A stretch of 64,000 nt of DNA from Balaenoptera acutorostrata (GCF_949987535.1 NC_080070.1:7188016-7252015); one strand, 5' to 3'; positions 45,126 through 57,318 are shown, counted from the stretch's first letter. Numbers and translations: made by a program. The notes: a model not told the origin generated them from the sequence alone.

Positions 45126-45615
45126 TGTCAATGGATGAGTGGATAAAGAAAATGTGGTATACAGACATATATAAAATGGAATACTATTCAGCCATTAGAA
45201 AGAAGAAAATCCTGCCATCTGTGACAACATGGATGGAACTGGAAAAAAAAAAAAGTCAAACTCATAGAAACAGAGAGAGTAGACTGGTGGTTGCCAGGGG
45301 CTGGGGGGAGAAGGAAACGGGGAGATATTGGTCAAAGGATACAAACTTTCAGTTATAATGAAGAAGTTCTGAGAATCTGCTGTACAGCATGCTGACTACA
45401 GTTAATAATATTGTATTGTATACTTGAAAGTTGCTATGACAGTATATCTTAAGCACTCTCACCCGTCCCCAAAAAGAAAAGGTAACAATGTGAGGTGACT
45501 GTTGTGTTAATTAACTTGATCGCAGTAATCATTTCACAGTGTATTTATATCATATCATCACATTGTACACTTCAAATACATTACAGTTTTATTTGTCAAT
45601 TATACTTCAATAAAG
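45126..45615 (+). repeat. L1 LINE 3' end, sense
   Basis: 'GTCAATGGATGAGTGGATAA', 'AAAATGGAATACTATTCAGC' and 'TTATACTTCAATAAAGCTGA' form an L1 ORF2 end plus 3' UTR. It is diverged and lies inside the opposite-strand L1. Confidence 0.8.
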
Positions 45616-46701
45616 CTGAAGGGAAAAAGAAACTAAACAAAAAATTCTAAATTATTCATGATGCTTTTGTCTGATTCTATTAGTTAGTGAGAAAAGTATG
45701 TAAAAATTTCCCACTCTAATTCTAGATTTGTTTTCTTTGTTATTCTGTCAAGTTTTTGCCTGACATATTTTGAAGCTATATTATTAGAAACATAAAAATT
45801 AGGAATTCTTATATCTACCTGGTAAATTCAGCCTTTTATCATAAATTCGTGATCTTCTTATCTCTAATAATATCTCAGGTCTTCAAGTCTCTTTGTCTGA
45901 TAATAATGTACACCCACTCTCTTTTTGTTAATGTTCTACAAGTCATATATTTTTTTCATTCTTTTACTTTCAATCTTTCTGTATGCCTAAGTTTTAGATG
46001 TGTCTTTTGTAAATAAAACATAGTTGGTTGTTTTAACTCAATATGATAATCATTGTCTTTTAATCTGGGGCATTTAATTTCTTTAATTTTAATGTAATTG
46101 CTGATGTTTTTGTATTCAAATCTACCCCCTTATTTTGTGCTGCAATATGTATCACTTATTTATGTTTTTCTCTCCTTCTTCCTTTTTTTGTTTGATTGAT
46201 TGAGATTTTTGTAATACCATTATTTCCCCGTTAGTTTGAAAAATATAAATGTTATTTGTTCTATTTTAGTGATTATGCTAGAAACTCAATGTGCATAGTT
46301 ATTTTTCAAAGTCTGTGGTTAACCAATAGCATACCCTCCTCTTAGGTAATACAAACATCTTAGAACACTTTAACTCCACTTACTTCCCTCCCATCTTACG
46401 TTATTCCATATTTTGTTTTAACCTCATTATTGTTACTGTTTTATACAATGTTCACTTAGATTTATTCATATACTTACTATTTCTTTGCCTCTTTCTTCCT
46501 TACTACATCTCTATCCTTCCATCCAGATCAGTTCCAAGCTGCTTAGAATATCCCCTTATGAATTTCCTTTACTGCATGCCTGTTGTTGATGAATTCTTTC
46601 AGTTTTGGTTTGTCTGAAATTGTCTTTATTTTACCTTCACTCATGAAGGATATTTTACCTGAGTACAGAATTTTATGTTACCAGTTACAGTATTTTCAGT
46701 A

Positions 46702-47017
46702 CAGTCCCTCAGTATCCACAGGGGACTGGCTCCAGGATCTCCCACCACAGATACTAAAATCCATGGATGTTCAAGTCCCTTATATAAAATGGCATAGTAT
46801 TTGCATGTAACAGATGCAGATCCTCCCATATACTTTAAATCATCTCTAGATCACTTATAACACCTAATATAATGTAAATGCTATATAAATAGTTGTCAGT
46901 GTGAGGCAAATTCAAGTTTTGCTGTGTGGAACTATTTGGAATTTTTTTCCAGATATTTTAATTCTGCACTTGGTTAAATCTGTAGATGCAGAACCCATGG
47001 ATACTGAGGGCCAACTG
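46702..47017. mobile_element. Tigger/MER2-like DNA transposon remnant with TIRs
   Basis: About 316 bp is flanked by TA dinucleotides at 46,700-46,701 and 47,018-47,019, the duplication made by Tc1/mariner-type transposases. The ends are CAGT..CCCTCAGTATCCA and its inverse TGGATACTGAGGGCCAACTG. The internal 'CCCTTATATAAAATGGCATA' is typical of Tigger-derived MER elements. It has no transposase frame and is non-autonomous and inactive. Confidence 0.85.
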
Positions 47018-48480
47018 TATACACAATTCCACTGCCTTCTGGCTCTCATTGTTGCTCTTGAGAACTCAGTTGTTAATTTAATTGGCACTCCACTGAAAGT
47101 AATATGTCTTCTTTTTTATTATATTTTTAAGAGTATCTTGTTATCTCTGATTTTCTGCAATTTTACTACAGTAACTCTAGGTATGGATTTCATCTTGTTT
47201 ATTATGTTTGAGATTCATTAGGGTTCTTGAATGTAAGAACTGATGTCTTTCATTAGTTGTGAAATAATCTCAATGGCTGTCTCCTCAAATATTGCATCCA
47301 CTTCATTCTCACTCATTTCTTCCAGGACTCCATTTAAATGGACATTAGACCATCTCATTGTAGCCTCTGTATTTACTACTCTCTATTCTGTGTTTGTCAT
47401 ACTTTTGTCTCTCTATGCTTTATTATGGATAGTTTTTCTTCCCAATGTTCCAATTCATTGATTTTCTCTTTAGCTGAATCTATTCACTGGGTAGAACATA
47501 GACATATTCACTGAGTGTTTAATTTTAGTTATTGATTTTTAGATATAAAATTTCTAAAAACTCAGAAAAATTTTTCTAGGTTGTTCTCTTTTCAAATCTT
47601 CTTAGCCACTTTTTATGCTTTCCAGTTTCCTACTGAAATATTCAAGCTTGGCTTTTCTCTCCTTGAACACAGCAAGCACTGTCATTTTACAGTGTGTTTC
47701 TGACAGTTCTAATAAAAAAGTCCCCGTGTTTAGTTATGTGATCTGTTGTTTCTATTGATTTTCACTGATGGCATTTTGCTTCCCTGTGCACATAGTTATC
47801 CTTGACTGTGTGTTGAGCATTGTATTCAAAATTTTATTTGTAGAACTAACTCGAGGCTGGGGATAATAATATCTTCCTTCATTTCCTTTTTCCAGGGACC
47901 TGAGCAGCTCTAGCAGTCAAGGGACCTCAACATAATGTCAAGGCTTGAGTTTTCTGGGCCTTTCGGATGTCACAAAGACCAGTTACAAATTCTTGCAGTG
48001 GCTGTTTTCTTTCAGTTCACCCTTACTCCTCAGGATTCAAGCCCAAAGCCAGAGACAGTTTTACCAGTGTCCCTATTCAGGTGGGCCCAGAATTCTGACT
48101 TTTATCCCCCTAGTCCTGAGAGGCTTCCAGAAGTTCCACTTAGCCTCTCAGCTGCCTCTTTTGGACTGAAAAACACACTCAGGGCCAAAACAGCCTGTAG
48201 TATGGAGCTTTAACTTTCTGTTTCCCATCCTTTTCAAATCTCCACCTAGTATTTTCTGTCTAAAGTTAGTTCTTTGATTCTTTTAATGAGATGTTTTTAA
48301 TTCCAGCTTTTTAATTTGTCTTCATAGGAAAGAGTGTTCCAAATCACCTTGTCCATTAAGGAATGTGGAGATTCTTTTGCAGGTTTCTTTTTACCATTTA
48401 TATCTCTTAACTATTTTATCTGGATTTTTAGATATTATTATATAAAGTAGGGTCTACTTTTAGTCATTCTAACTAAGGAA

Positions 48481-49025
48481 ATACCGACTGAGGTTCAAAA
48501 AAGAAAAAGTGGTAGGAGAGAAAGGAGGGAGAAGGGAGAATCAAGTGGTCCGAATCTGTGGTAGAGGCAACACCCTGAGAAATTCCCAGGGGGAGGAAAG
48601 AGGTTTTACTTTTGACGTGGTTTTCAAATCTTTACAGTCACTTCTGGAAATTAGGAAGGAAGATGTATATACACCCTCCATACTTCTCAAGTGGTGGCGG
48701 CAAGAGCAAAGAGATAGCCTTCTTTCTGGAGATTACTGTAAGGTTGAGGAAATGAGAAACTGAAGTCTCCACACCAGCCATGAAGGATGAGTCCCCAGGG
48801 GGAGGGGGGGAGGTGGGCTGGGTTAACTTCATCAGCCTCTTCAGAGAAATGTGACCTCAGTACCTCTTGTCTGGGTGACAGTCAAGGGAGGATACTTGGA
48901 GCTGGTCCTAGTCTGGACCCTAAATTTTTATAACAAGACATAGCACATTAATTTAAATTTCAAATGTGGAAGGAAGGGCCTGAAATTACAGCCCCTGCTT
49001 CAGTAATTGAAAATGTGAGCAAAGC
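48481..49025. other. Intergenic, nothing recognised
   Basis: This is purine-rich in part. No gene is supported. Confidence 0.45.
49010..49013 (-). terminator. Pol III terminator for tRNA-Cys copy 6
   Basis: AAAA on the + strand is TTTT on the tRNA strand, 12 bases downstream. Confidence 0.75.
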
Positions 49026-49097
49026 AGGGGGCATGTGGATTTGAACCAGGGACCTCTTGATATGCAGTCAAATGCTCTACCCCTAAGCCATACCCCC
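49026..49097 (-). tRNA. TRC-GCA: tRNA-Cys (GCA) copy 6, degraded, probable pseudogene
   Basis: On the minus strand, 72 bases run from GGGGGTA to the T discriminator. The acceptor stem GGGGGTA/TGCCCCC is sound and the GCA anticodon is kept. The D stem reads GCTT/GAGC, position 8-9 is TG instead of TA, and the anticodon loop reads CTGCATA with G37 changed to T. In the T stem, CCTGG/CCACA has two mismatches next to the acceptor side. The B box GGTTCAAATCC survives, and the minus strand has TTTT (AAAA at 49,010-49,013) 12 bases past the end. Transcription is possible; a stable tRNA is doubtful. Confidence 0.85.
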
Positions 49098-49439
49098 CAC
49101 CCCCTTATACTGAGCTTTTCATTAGCACCTTTTCACCCATGGTGCTGCTTTCTCCCTGCCTATTCTTCCTTGCTCTTTCCACGTGTCCCAGGAGGCGGCA
49201 GGTCTTCTCCACTGTCGTCCGCTCTCCCGTCTGCCCCTCTCCAGCCCGCCTCTTCCTCAGGTCGTGGTAATAGCACCTCCCTTTACACCTGGTCGTTTGA
49301 GTCTCTACTGCTGCTTCTACTTCAGCCGGCACATGGTTATCAGGACAAGAGCCGCTGGTTCCGGGTCTTTAGTGAACCTCAGACTCAGCGCAGGGAGAGC
49401 CTCCTCCACACTCCGAGGCCTCAAGGACGGTGCTCACTG

Positions 49440-49570
49440 CTTCACTCATTCATTCATTCACTCAACAAACACTCATGGAACATGTTCGGTGCCAGGCCCT
49501 ATCACCCATGCTGAGGACACAGAGACAAACAAAACATTGTCCCTGTTCTTCAGAGTCTTAGTCCAAATAG
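49440..49570. repeat. Old LINE (L2/CR1-like) fragment
   Basis: 'TCATTCATTCATTCACTCAA' and 'GGTGCCAGGCCCTATCACCC' followed by 'ACAGAGACAAACAAAACA' are a common old-LINE phrase. The family is uncertain. Confidence 0.45.
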
Positions 49571-50127
49571 GAGACGAGCCCATGAACTCAAGGACTTCCA
49601 AAGGGTGGCAGAAGCCCAAGCAGAGAGCTCTGGGAGCAGGGAGTCGGAGCTACCCCGCCTGAGAAGTCAGGAGGGGCTTCTGGAGGTGATGGGCAAGGAG
49701 TTTGCTGGAAGAAGCAGCTGGAGAGGTTTTCCAGCCAAGGCAGGAATAAAATCACAGATAAATAAGTGGGTCAGGTGTGTCTGGAACTCAGTGAGGCTTG
49801 AGACTGATGTCACACATAAAGTGTGCTCATCAACCCAGGAGACACTTTGGAAGTCTGGATTCCTGCTGATGAGTAGGACTCACCCACCACGACTGTCATT
49901 GGAGGAAGGCTTGTGACACACGGCACAACTAGCCATAACTTCAGTTAATTAAAACCCCAGCTGTCTAACTGTAGACACGAGGAGGTACACAGGTTTGCCC
50001 AGGTAACATCAAGAACACCGTGTGTACTAGAACATGGTAATGGAGTGCCCCAGGGCTGTGGGTGTCAACTAACTGCCTCCTTCTTATTTGATTTCTTATG
50101 TATTTATATTTACTTCTTATCACAGCT

Positions 50128-50131
50128 AAAA
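50128..50131 (-). terminator. Pol III terminator for tRNA-Cys copy 7
   Basis: AAAA on + is TTTT on the tRNA strand. Confidence 0.75.
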
Positions 50132-50143
50132 GTGACCTTAGCA

Positions 50144-50215
50144 AGGGGACACCCAGATTTGAACCAGGGACCTCTTGATCTGCAGTCAAATGCTCTACCC
50201 CTGAGCTACACCCAC
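50144..50215 (-). tRNA. TRC-GCA: tRNA-Cys (GCA), copy 7
   Basis: This 72-base minus-strand tRNA has a D stem GCTC/GAGC, an anticodon arm TTTGA-CTGCAGA-TCAAG and a T arm CCTGG-TTCAAAT-CTGGG paired with two wobbles. The acceptor GTGGGTG/TGTCCCC has one mismatch at pair 2 (T-C) and G-T wobbles at pairs 5, 6 and 7. A and B boxes are intact. AAAA at 50,128-50,131 supplies a TTTT terminator 12 bases downstream on the minus strand. It is likely transcribed; the weak acceptor stem leaves function open. It is 1.1 kb from copy 6, same strand. Confidence 0.92.
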
Positions 50216-52084
50216 AAGCCTGCCTCTGCTGTTAATTGCACCTCTTGATCTGGGCACCTGACTGCCGTTTCTGGCCTCTTACAGCCCAGCCCTGGGCGCA
50301 GGCAGCCTGCCCCGCGACAGCCTGCTCTCACTACCATCACTCACTCGCTCGCCCACCTCCAAACACCTACTGAGCAGTTTCTATGTGCCAGACACATCCT
50401 TCCTTCTCCTTCCATTTTCTCTGGCTCCGCCTACCTCTGCCACCCCAGTTCCGTCTGCCCTGCAATGGGCCATCATTGGCTTTCCCCACCTAACAGGACC
50501 GTGGTCCCCTCCTCCCCTCCTGCGCTAAGGCGCGGAGGAGCAGAGAGGGCCCTGCACAGGCTGGGGAGCGGGGACAAGAACCTGGCCAGGACACCACCCC
50601 CTGAGACACAGATGACCCCCCCTCCCTTCCCCACGCGCTTCCTTCACTCAACCCCCTTCATCCACTCAACCTGCAAATATTGTGGAGAAATAAGTTGAAC
50701 CAGCTCCGAATTTCATCTCAAGGAGAAACCTGATTTGGGGAGGGGGTGGAACACCATGATGACTTGCTTGTGAGCCCCCGGGGAATGGAAGACGGCGGGC
50801 GGCAAGCTCCACAGCCGTAGCCGAGGGCGGGCAGCCCTGCTTGGGCAGCGGGAAGGGCGAGGCAGGCAGGCAGGAGGCTGTCCTCTCACGAGCAAGTCTG
50901 GGCGCTGGTGTGGAACGGAGCCGGAGCGCCCCCTCCCGGCCACTGCGGGAGACGCTAAAGCAGGCTTCGACTCCCCCATCACCCCTTCCTCTCCCCACGG
51001 AGGCGGTCTCCAGCACGTCTACGAGGCTCATGGGCTTTGGGAAGTAGCTATCTCGTCCAGAAATACTGAGGGGAGACCTAGTCCCCATGGGCTGGTTGGT
51101 GGCCAGTTTTCCTGGCACCTGAAGGGACCGCACACTTACTGGGCCCTCCTCTTCTCTCGAGGCCGCTGTGACCTGCCTCCCTTCATTGACCCAAGGGGGT
51201 GACATTTTCAGTTTCAGCGACCGCGGGGAAGAGGGTGGCGACCAGCCCCCCGGCACAGCTGATGGAGCTGGAACTGGTCCCTGACCAGGTCGGTGTCCTG
51301 GGGCACAACAGCTGCCTATATGGACCCTCTCCCTCACCAGGCGAGCCCAGCTCGGCCCAGCCTGGTGGGCACCTTCCCTGGCAGAGACCCGGCAGGATTA
51401 CACCGGCGGCTCCTGCTTCATATCGGACCCCCGGCCCGCAGTCTCCACCCCATGACACCGGCTGCCACTCCAGGCCCCGCTGGGAAGAGGACTTGTTTGA
51501 GCAGCTGTGCTAGGAAACGGGCCTGAGGGGCTGAAGTAGCCAAGGGCGTGCGCTCCGGGCTCACAGGGACAGGCCCTTGGGAGGTGGGGCGGAAAGGAAG
51601 ACCGCGAGAGAAGACACACTGAGGACAGCCTGTGGGAGAGACCGACCCACGGAGACACTGGGGATGGGGAAGGCACAGCTTGTTTTAGTTAATTGTCGTT
51701 ATCAACAAAGAAGCCATAACTAAGCACAGTCAAATTTTTCAGTGACTCACGAAAGCAAGAAACTAGGGCTTTTCAGCTGGGTGAAGAGAGTTCTCGCTGG
51801 GCAGCAATCACAGGAACTGCTCCAGTGGTGGGAGAGGTAGGAGAGAGGACCAGCCGGAGGGCCCTCTACCCATTTGTTGCACAAAATGTTCAAAGGATGC
51901 TCTTAGTGCTGCTTTATGTTGAGGAAAAACTGGCAATTTTTACGTTGTCACACCATGAAACAGAAATATTCTGACTTTTACATAGCAAATTTCATAAAAT
52001 GTTTAATTGTTAGGTCATATTTTCAACAGTTAAAGAAAAGTGGTTTCTTTCTGAGATGGAGGGCTGGTGGTGTGGCTTTCAGTT
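50216..52084. other. Intergenic, GC-rich in parts, nothing recognised
   Basis: A 223-codon minus frame (50,666-51,337) and several overlapping frames come with moderate GC content but no domain or splice signals. The sequence around 50,800-51,000 has scattered CpG. Confidence 0.5.
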
Positions 52085-52955
52085 AGGCAAGAGTTTCTCA
52101 GATATGATGCCAAAAGCTCAACTGATAGATTGGACGTCATCAAAAGTAAGAACTTTCGCTCTTTGAAAGACACTGTTAAGAGAGTGAAAAGACAAGTCAC
52201 GGTCTGGGAGAAAGTATTTGCAAAAGCCATAGCTGATACGGGCCTTGCACCATAATATATAAAGAATGCTCACAGCTCAATCATAAGAAAACAAACCACC
52301 CAGAAGATATATGATGGCAATAAGCACCTAAAAGTGCGCTCAGCGTCATTAGTAATTGGACAAATGCACGTTAAAACCACAATGAGATCCTACTATGTTA
52401 CATCAGAACGCACATCAGAAAGACTGACCGTAACAAGTGCTGGTGAGGACGTGGGCAGCTGGAACATTCACACACTGCCGTGCAAACGTAAAATGGTGCA
52501 GCCAGTTTGGAAAACAGTTTGGCAGCTTCTTAAAATTGAAACACACTCCTAGCGTATGATCCAGCTGTGCCACTCCTAAGCATTTAGTGAAGAGAAATGG
52601 AAGCATCTACCCACACACTTGGGCACGAATGTCACAGTAACGTTTTTGTTAAAGCCCAGAACTGAAACAACTCCAACGTTCATCAACAGGCAAAGGAATA
52701 CACAAATTGTGGTGTATGCATAAAATGGAATACTTTTCATCAATAACAATGAATGAACTACCAATACAATAAGCATAGATCTCAAATAATTATCTTGAGT
52801 GAAAGAAACCAGACCAGAAAAGAGAAAGAAAACACACACACACACAGAGTACGGATGGTTCGATTCCGTTTATATGAAATTCTAGAAAATCTGAAAAAAA
52901 ATCAAACGAATCTGTGGAGAGATTGGTGGTTGCCTGGGGTGTTGGCAATAGTCTA
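52085..52955 (+). repeat. Old L1 ORF2 3' region, sense
   Basis: 'ATTGGACGTCATCAAAAGTA', 'CACGGTCTGGGAGAAAGTAT' and 'GTGCTGGTGAGGACGTGGGC' are L1 ORF2 phrases with many substitutions. A short (AC)n lies near 52,830. Confidence 0.8.
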
Positions 52956-54509
52956 AGGAACTAGTATTTTACCTGGAGAGAAAAAGCAGAGGGGTGGGAG
53001 GTTCTGGGCTCCACTTTGGACACACAGGCCGGTTCATCTCTCTCCCACTGCCCCCCCTTCCCCTAAGCTCTGCGGCCTCCCACTCCCTTGCCCTCCATCA
53101 GCGGCTGCCAGCACCAGGTAGAGCGTTTGCTTTCACACCTGGAAGGGGCGTTGGCTGCTCCTGGTCAACTCATCTTATGAGGAAAACAAAAGAAAGCAGG
53201 AGGGATTCAGTCAAGCCCTTGGAGTCATTGGCGGTCTGGGACGCACAGACCCTGGCTCTGGGCATCCGGTGACTCACCCCTTCTCATCTCCCTGAGTCTC
53301 TCTGGGAGGCCGTCCCAGCTCCCCGAGGCCAGCTGAGCAGTGGACATCAGCCTCCCTCTCTTCTGAGTGCCTGTCAAGCTATTTGCCAGTCTTCACTACC
53401 CCTCACTCCCAAGACATGGTCCCCGCCCGCTCATTTCCTTCTGGCTGCCGCGCTGTCTTTCAAGAACTTCTTTTGGAAAGTTCACGCTTCCTGCTGGCAC
53501 GACCCACTTCCTAGCCCCACTGCTGTTGCTGTGAGACCCCCAGAGGCTCCCTCGCCGGCTTGGATGACGTGGGCCTCTGCTGCTCCATTCTCCTGCTCCA
53601 GGCCTGGGTTGTGCTGCGTGACCTCTGCCTCCGTGTTGGTGAGCCTCCCCCATCCCTGGTTCCTCAGCGCCTTGACCTCAGCCCCTCACTGACCAGAGGA
53701 CACAGCTAGGACTGGTCACTGCTAGAAACGGCCGCCCCTCCCAAACTGTGACCTCTGACGGTCCCCACCTCACTACAGTCTCTGCCCCTTCCTCCGCCCC
53801 CACCCCCTGCTCCTCCCTCTGACCTTGTCTTTCCCGCAGGTGCTCCGCTCTTCCTGGCTTCCTTTCAGATGCCAAGGTCGGTCACCCCCCTCCAGCCCCT
53901 GTGCAGTCGCTCAGTCTGGTCACCCGCTGATCATGACAGTCACACCCAGGACTCCTGCCGTCCCTCAGCATTCCTGAACCTCCAAAATGGGCGCCCTGGG
54001 TGTAAAGCAGAGCCCCCTCCTTACAGAGCCCAATACCTCCCTGGCGGGACCTCGGCCCACAAGTCATCAGGCTCCCTGCCTTCCTTCTAGGGGTGAGGCA
54101 CCCCCAGGGCCAGTCACTGGTAACCCCTCTTCTGGGGCCCAGCTTCACGTACGCCTGCTCTAGAACCAGAGGCCTTGCCCTGCACTGAGGTCTGCACCCC
54201 AATGTCCAGATCTCATGGGGTGCCTTTGTCCTTGGGAGGCACCCCACAGGGACCTCACCCGCTGGCCAGCGCCTCTCACCAAACCTCCCTCTGCTGATCT
54301 TTGGTCGGGCCTCTGCCCTCTCAGCCCACCTCTGTCATCCTGTTCGGGGAAGGGCGCCCGGGGCAGTGGGGAGCAGGGTGGGAATGAAGCTGCTGTGACT
54401 TCTGCTCTCGGGGGACCTGAGTTATCCTGTGAAGACAAAATGGACTCCTAGCAAGGGAACAAAGTGGGCGGGTTGTAATAGTAACAACAACAACAGCAGC
54501 CGCAGTGCC
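52956..54509. other. Intergenic, nothing recognised
   Basis: This is GC-moderate sequence, pyrimidine-rich on the + strand. No gene is supported. Confidence 0.5.
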
Positions 54510-54745
54510 TAGGGCCCTGGAGTCCGAGAGAACTGGGGTTGACTCCACACATGAGTTTCAATCGCGGTTTTACCACTTACTAGCAGTGGGATCACATGTA
54601 AGTCATTTAACCTCTTTGAGCTTCTATTTCCATGTCTTTGAAGTGGGGAAAATAGTAGTACCTGTTCCTGTGGTTGTGTGGATATTAAATGAAATAGGTC
54701 ACTTAGAAGTACCTGGAACAAAGTACACATTTAATAAACATTAGC
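54510..54745 (+). repeat. MIR SINE
   Basis: 'TTTACCACTTACTAGCAGTG', 'GTAAGTCATTTAACCTCTTT' and the 'AAATAGTAGTACCTGTTCCT' block in order make it a well-preserved MIR. Confidence 0.82.
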
Positions 54746-54769
54746 TCTCAGGACTATTAAAAAAATGTT

Positions 54770-54900
54770 ACAAAATTAAAAAACAAACACAGCATCAATA
54801 GCAAAGATTCTTCGACAAACTCCCTGTTCATCACAACGCTCCTTAAAATGTTAAAAATTGGAAACAACCTAAATATCCAAACTTAGGGGAACAGTGCAAG
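54770..54900 (+). repeat. Small L1 fragment
   Basis: 'AAAATTGGAAACAACCTAAA' plus 'TATCCAAACTTAGGGGAACA' is a diverged L1 ORF2 end. Confidence 0.5.
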
Positions 54901-56872
54901 TCCAGGTATGTCAAAGCACAACAAAGCCCCTCTCTGTCTTCCTGGCCCACCTCCACGACCCTGGCCTGGCGGCACTGTTCCACACTCTACCCCCAGACTC
55001 GGCAAACCAGGTGCTTCTGCACCGAAGCTACTGGTTGACTGAGCCGAGCTCACGTATCGCTGCATCTTTAGAGACCCCCGAGCCCACCGCCTCCTGCTCT
55101 GGCTCCCCTGGGGCCTCGTGCAAACCTTCGTCGTCGCACACGTCTCTATACTCCGGATGGCTGACTGCGTGCTGGGAAGTAAGGCAGGGCCAGGACAACT
55201 AGCATGTGTCACGGCAAACAACGTCTCAGCGCAGTCACACTTGGGCCTTAGCCTGGGAGGACCTGGTGGTTCGTGGAGGAGCGTCCGAGCCCCCTGGAGC
55301 CGCACGTGCAGGATGCTGCCCAGCCTGCTGCGTGCAATCTGCTCCCGGTGGTGACCGCCTGAGCTGGAGGTGGAGGAGAGGCAGGCGGTAAAGTGCCCTG
55401 GGCATCTGCAGTTCTGCTCTAGGAAACAAGGGATGTCCCCGGGATACCTGGGTGGGAAGGGGTGGGTGACAGTGCAGTTTAACCAGGAGACCCCTCAGAT
55501 GGCTGCTCGCCCTGCAGCATGCCAGGTGTGCTGTCAAGCTCCTCGTGTCAAATTCCTCTTTCAGTCTGTGTGAGGGGAAGCCGTTGGAGCTTTGGAGCAG
55601 GAGAGGAACATGATAAGATCCACATTTTTAGAATCTCACTCTGGCTGCTGCGGGGAGAACTGATTAGAGGGGAGAAGAGTGCAACCCAGGAGATCACGTT
55701 GGAGATTGTTGGGGAATTGCGGAGCTGACGAGAAATGGTCAGGAGCAAGAAGCGTTCTGAAGGTGGAGCAGATCGGAGTCACTGGCAGGCTGGGTGTGAA
55801 ACGTGAGGAGGAGGAGCGGCAGGAGCCAGGCTCGGCTCTTGGCCTGAGCAGCTGGGTGGGTGGCGGCCCTTTGCTGCGCTGGAGTAGCACTAGGAAGGAG
55901 CAGATTTGGGTGAGGGTGGGAAATCAGTAGTTCTGTGTTGGATAAATTAAGACAGAGATTCCCATTAGGTATCTAAGGGGAGGTAGATATTCAAGTCTGG
56001 AGAGTAAGGGGTGGTCCAGGCTAGGGACGTGAGTCTGGCAGTCAGGAGCATGTAACAGGAATCTGAAGCCACAGGACTAAGAGTTAGACATGAGAAGCGA
56101 GGCCAGGACACCACCCTGGGTGCGCTAACATTTCGAGGCTGGTGGAAGAGGAGTACCAGACAAGAAGGCTGAGAAATAGCATCCCGTGGGGTAGGATGGA
56201 AGCAAGGTGTGATGTCTACAAAGCTTAGTCTTCACGAGTTTTAAGGAAGGAGTGGTCATCCTTGCAAAAGCGTGAGTGGCCAAGTACAGACAGGGGAGAG
56301 AGTTGGCCTCTGGCATCAGCAAAATATTGACCAAATATAGGTCACTGATGACCTTGACCAAGGCGGTTTCTAGGGACCAAGTAAAACAAAAGCTGGATTG
56401 GAGTGGGATGAAAGGAAGTAGAGTCAGTGGGTACAGACAACTCTTCTGAGCCGTCTTCTGGAAAACGGGAGTAGAGAAACCGGGCAGGAACTAGAGGGGT
56501 CATGGGACCAAGAGAGGCTTTTTAAAAGGTGAGTGATATTAAGGCATGTTGTGCGCCGATGACAATAATCCCATGGAGAGGAAGAAAACGTTGATGCAGG
56601 AGAAAGAGAAGAACCGCAGTGGGGTCCTTGAGGAGGCAAGAAGCAAATTTAATTCACAAGTGATAGATTGGCCTTGATAGATGAGAACGAAAACATTTCT
56701 TCCTAACAGAGGGGAAGGCAGCTGATATGAATACACATGGAGACTGGTTGCTTGGAATTGGAAGAAAGGTGGAGATAGTGCTCATCTGATTGTATCCGTT
56801 TTCTGAATAGTTAAGATACTCAGCTACAATAGAGATGGGGAGGGAGGGTTGAGGATTTGAAGAGAGCATAGA
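54901..56872. other. Intergenic, with one unnamed old repeat
   Basis: The part at about 55,560-55,780 reads like a widespread mammalian repeat ('AGGAACATGATAAGATCCAC', 'ATCTCACTCTGGCTGCTGCG') that I cannot name. No gene is supported. Confidence 0.4.
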
Positions 56873-56995
56873 GGGACTTCCCAGTGGTTAGGACTCCGCG
56901 CTTCCACTGCAGGGAGCATGGGTTCGATCCCTTGTCAGGGAACTAGGATCCCGCATACCATGTGGCGTGGCCAAAGAAAAAAAGTTAAGAAAAAT
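56873..56995 (+). repeat. CHR-1-type SINE
   Basis: It opens GGGACTTCCCAGTGG and contains 'GGGTTCGATCCCTTG'. AGAGCATAG lies before it (56,863-56,871) and after it (57,008-57,016), the latter also serving the next SINE. Confidence 0.9.
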
Positions 56996-57016
56996 TCTTT
57001 TTAGAAAAGAGCATAG

Positions 57017-57318
57017 GGCTTCCTTGGTGGCACAGTGGTTAAGAATCCGCCTGCCAAGGCAGGGGACACGGGTTCGAGCCCTGGTCTGGGAAGATCCCAC
57101 ATGCCGCAGAGCAACTAGGCCCATGAGCCACAACTACTGAGCCTGCACGTCTGGAGCCTGTGCCCCACAACAAGAGAGGCCGCGACAGTAAGAGGCCTGC
57201 GCACCACGATGAAGAGTGGCCCCTGCTCGCCGCAACTAGAGAAAGCCCTCGCACAGAAAGGAAGACCCAACACACCCAAAAATTAATTAATTAATTAATT
57301 AATTAATTTTTTAAAAAA
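57017..57318 (+). repeat. CHR-2-type cetacean SINE
   Basis: It opens GGCTTCCTTGGTGGCACAG and ends in a (TTAA)n-rich tail. AGCATAG flanks it at 57,010-57,016 and 57,319-57,325. It lies directly behind the CHR-1 copy. Confidence 0.93.

Larger units (their letters stand above)
41940..48480 (-). repeat. Decayed long L1, minus orientation, broken by younger insertions
   Basis: Antisense L1 sequence appears in pieces at about 41,940-43,130, 44,456-45,125, 45,620-46,700 and 47,020-48,480, in the order expected for ORF2 to 5' region. Examples are 'CACCAGGATCATGTTGAAAA' (42,070s) and 'TTCACTCATTTCTTCCAGGA'-like sequence (47,310s). Inserted in it are CHR SINEs, a MIR-bearing stretch, a sense L1 end and a Tigger element. 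Assignment of the 47-48.5 kb part is less certain. There is no coding capacity. Confidence 0.5.

Noticed and set aside
49035..49662. Two overlapping 159-codon + frames by tRNA-Cys copy 6
   Set aside because: One runs through the tRNA and both cross old-repeat sequence; no domain was seen.
50241..50252. 12-base match CCTCTTGATCTG to the tRNA-Cys antisense, upstream of copy 7
   Set aside because: Only 12 bases match and no further cloverleaf follows; it could be chance.
9401..57275. Several minus frames with the same 'RGLSLVAASGGHSSSR'-type peptide (9,401; 41,382; 43,110; 57,039)
   Set aside because: They are translations of the CHR SINE on its reverse strand, repeated because the SINE is repeated, and not genes.
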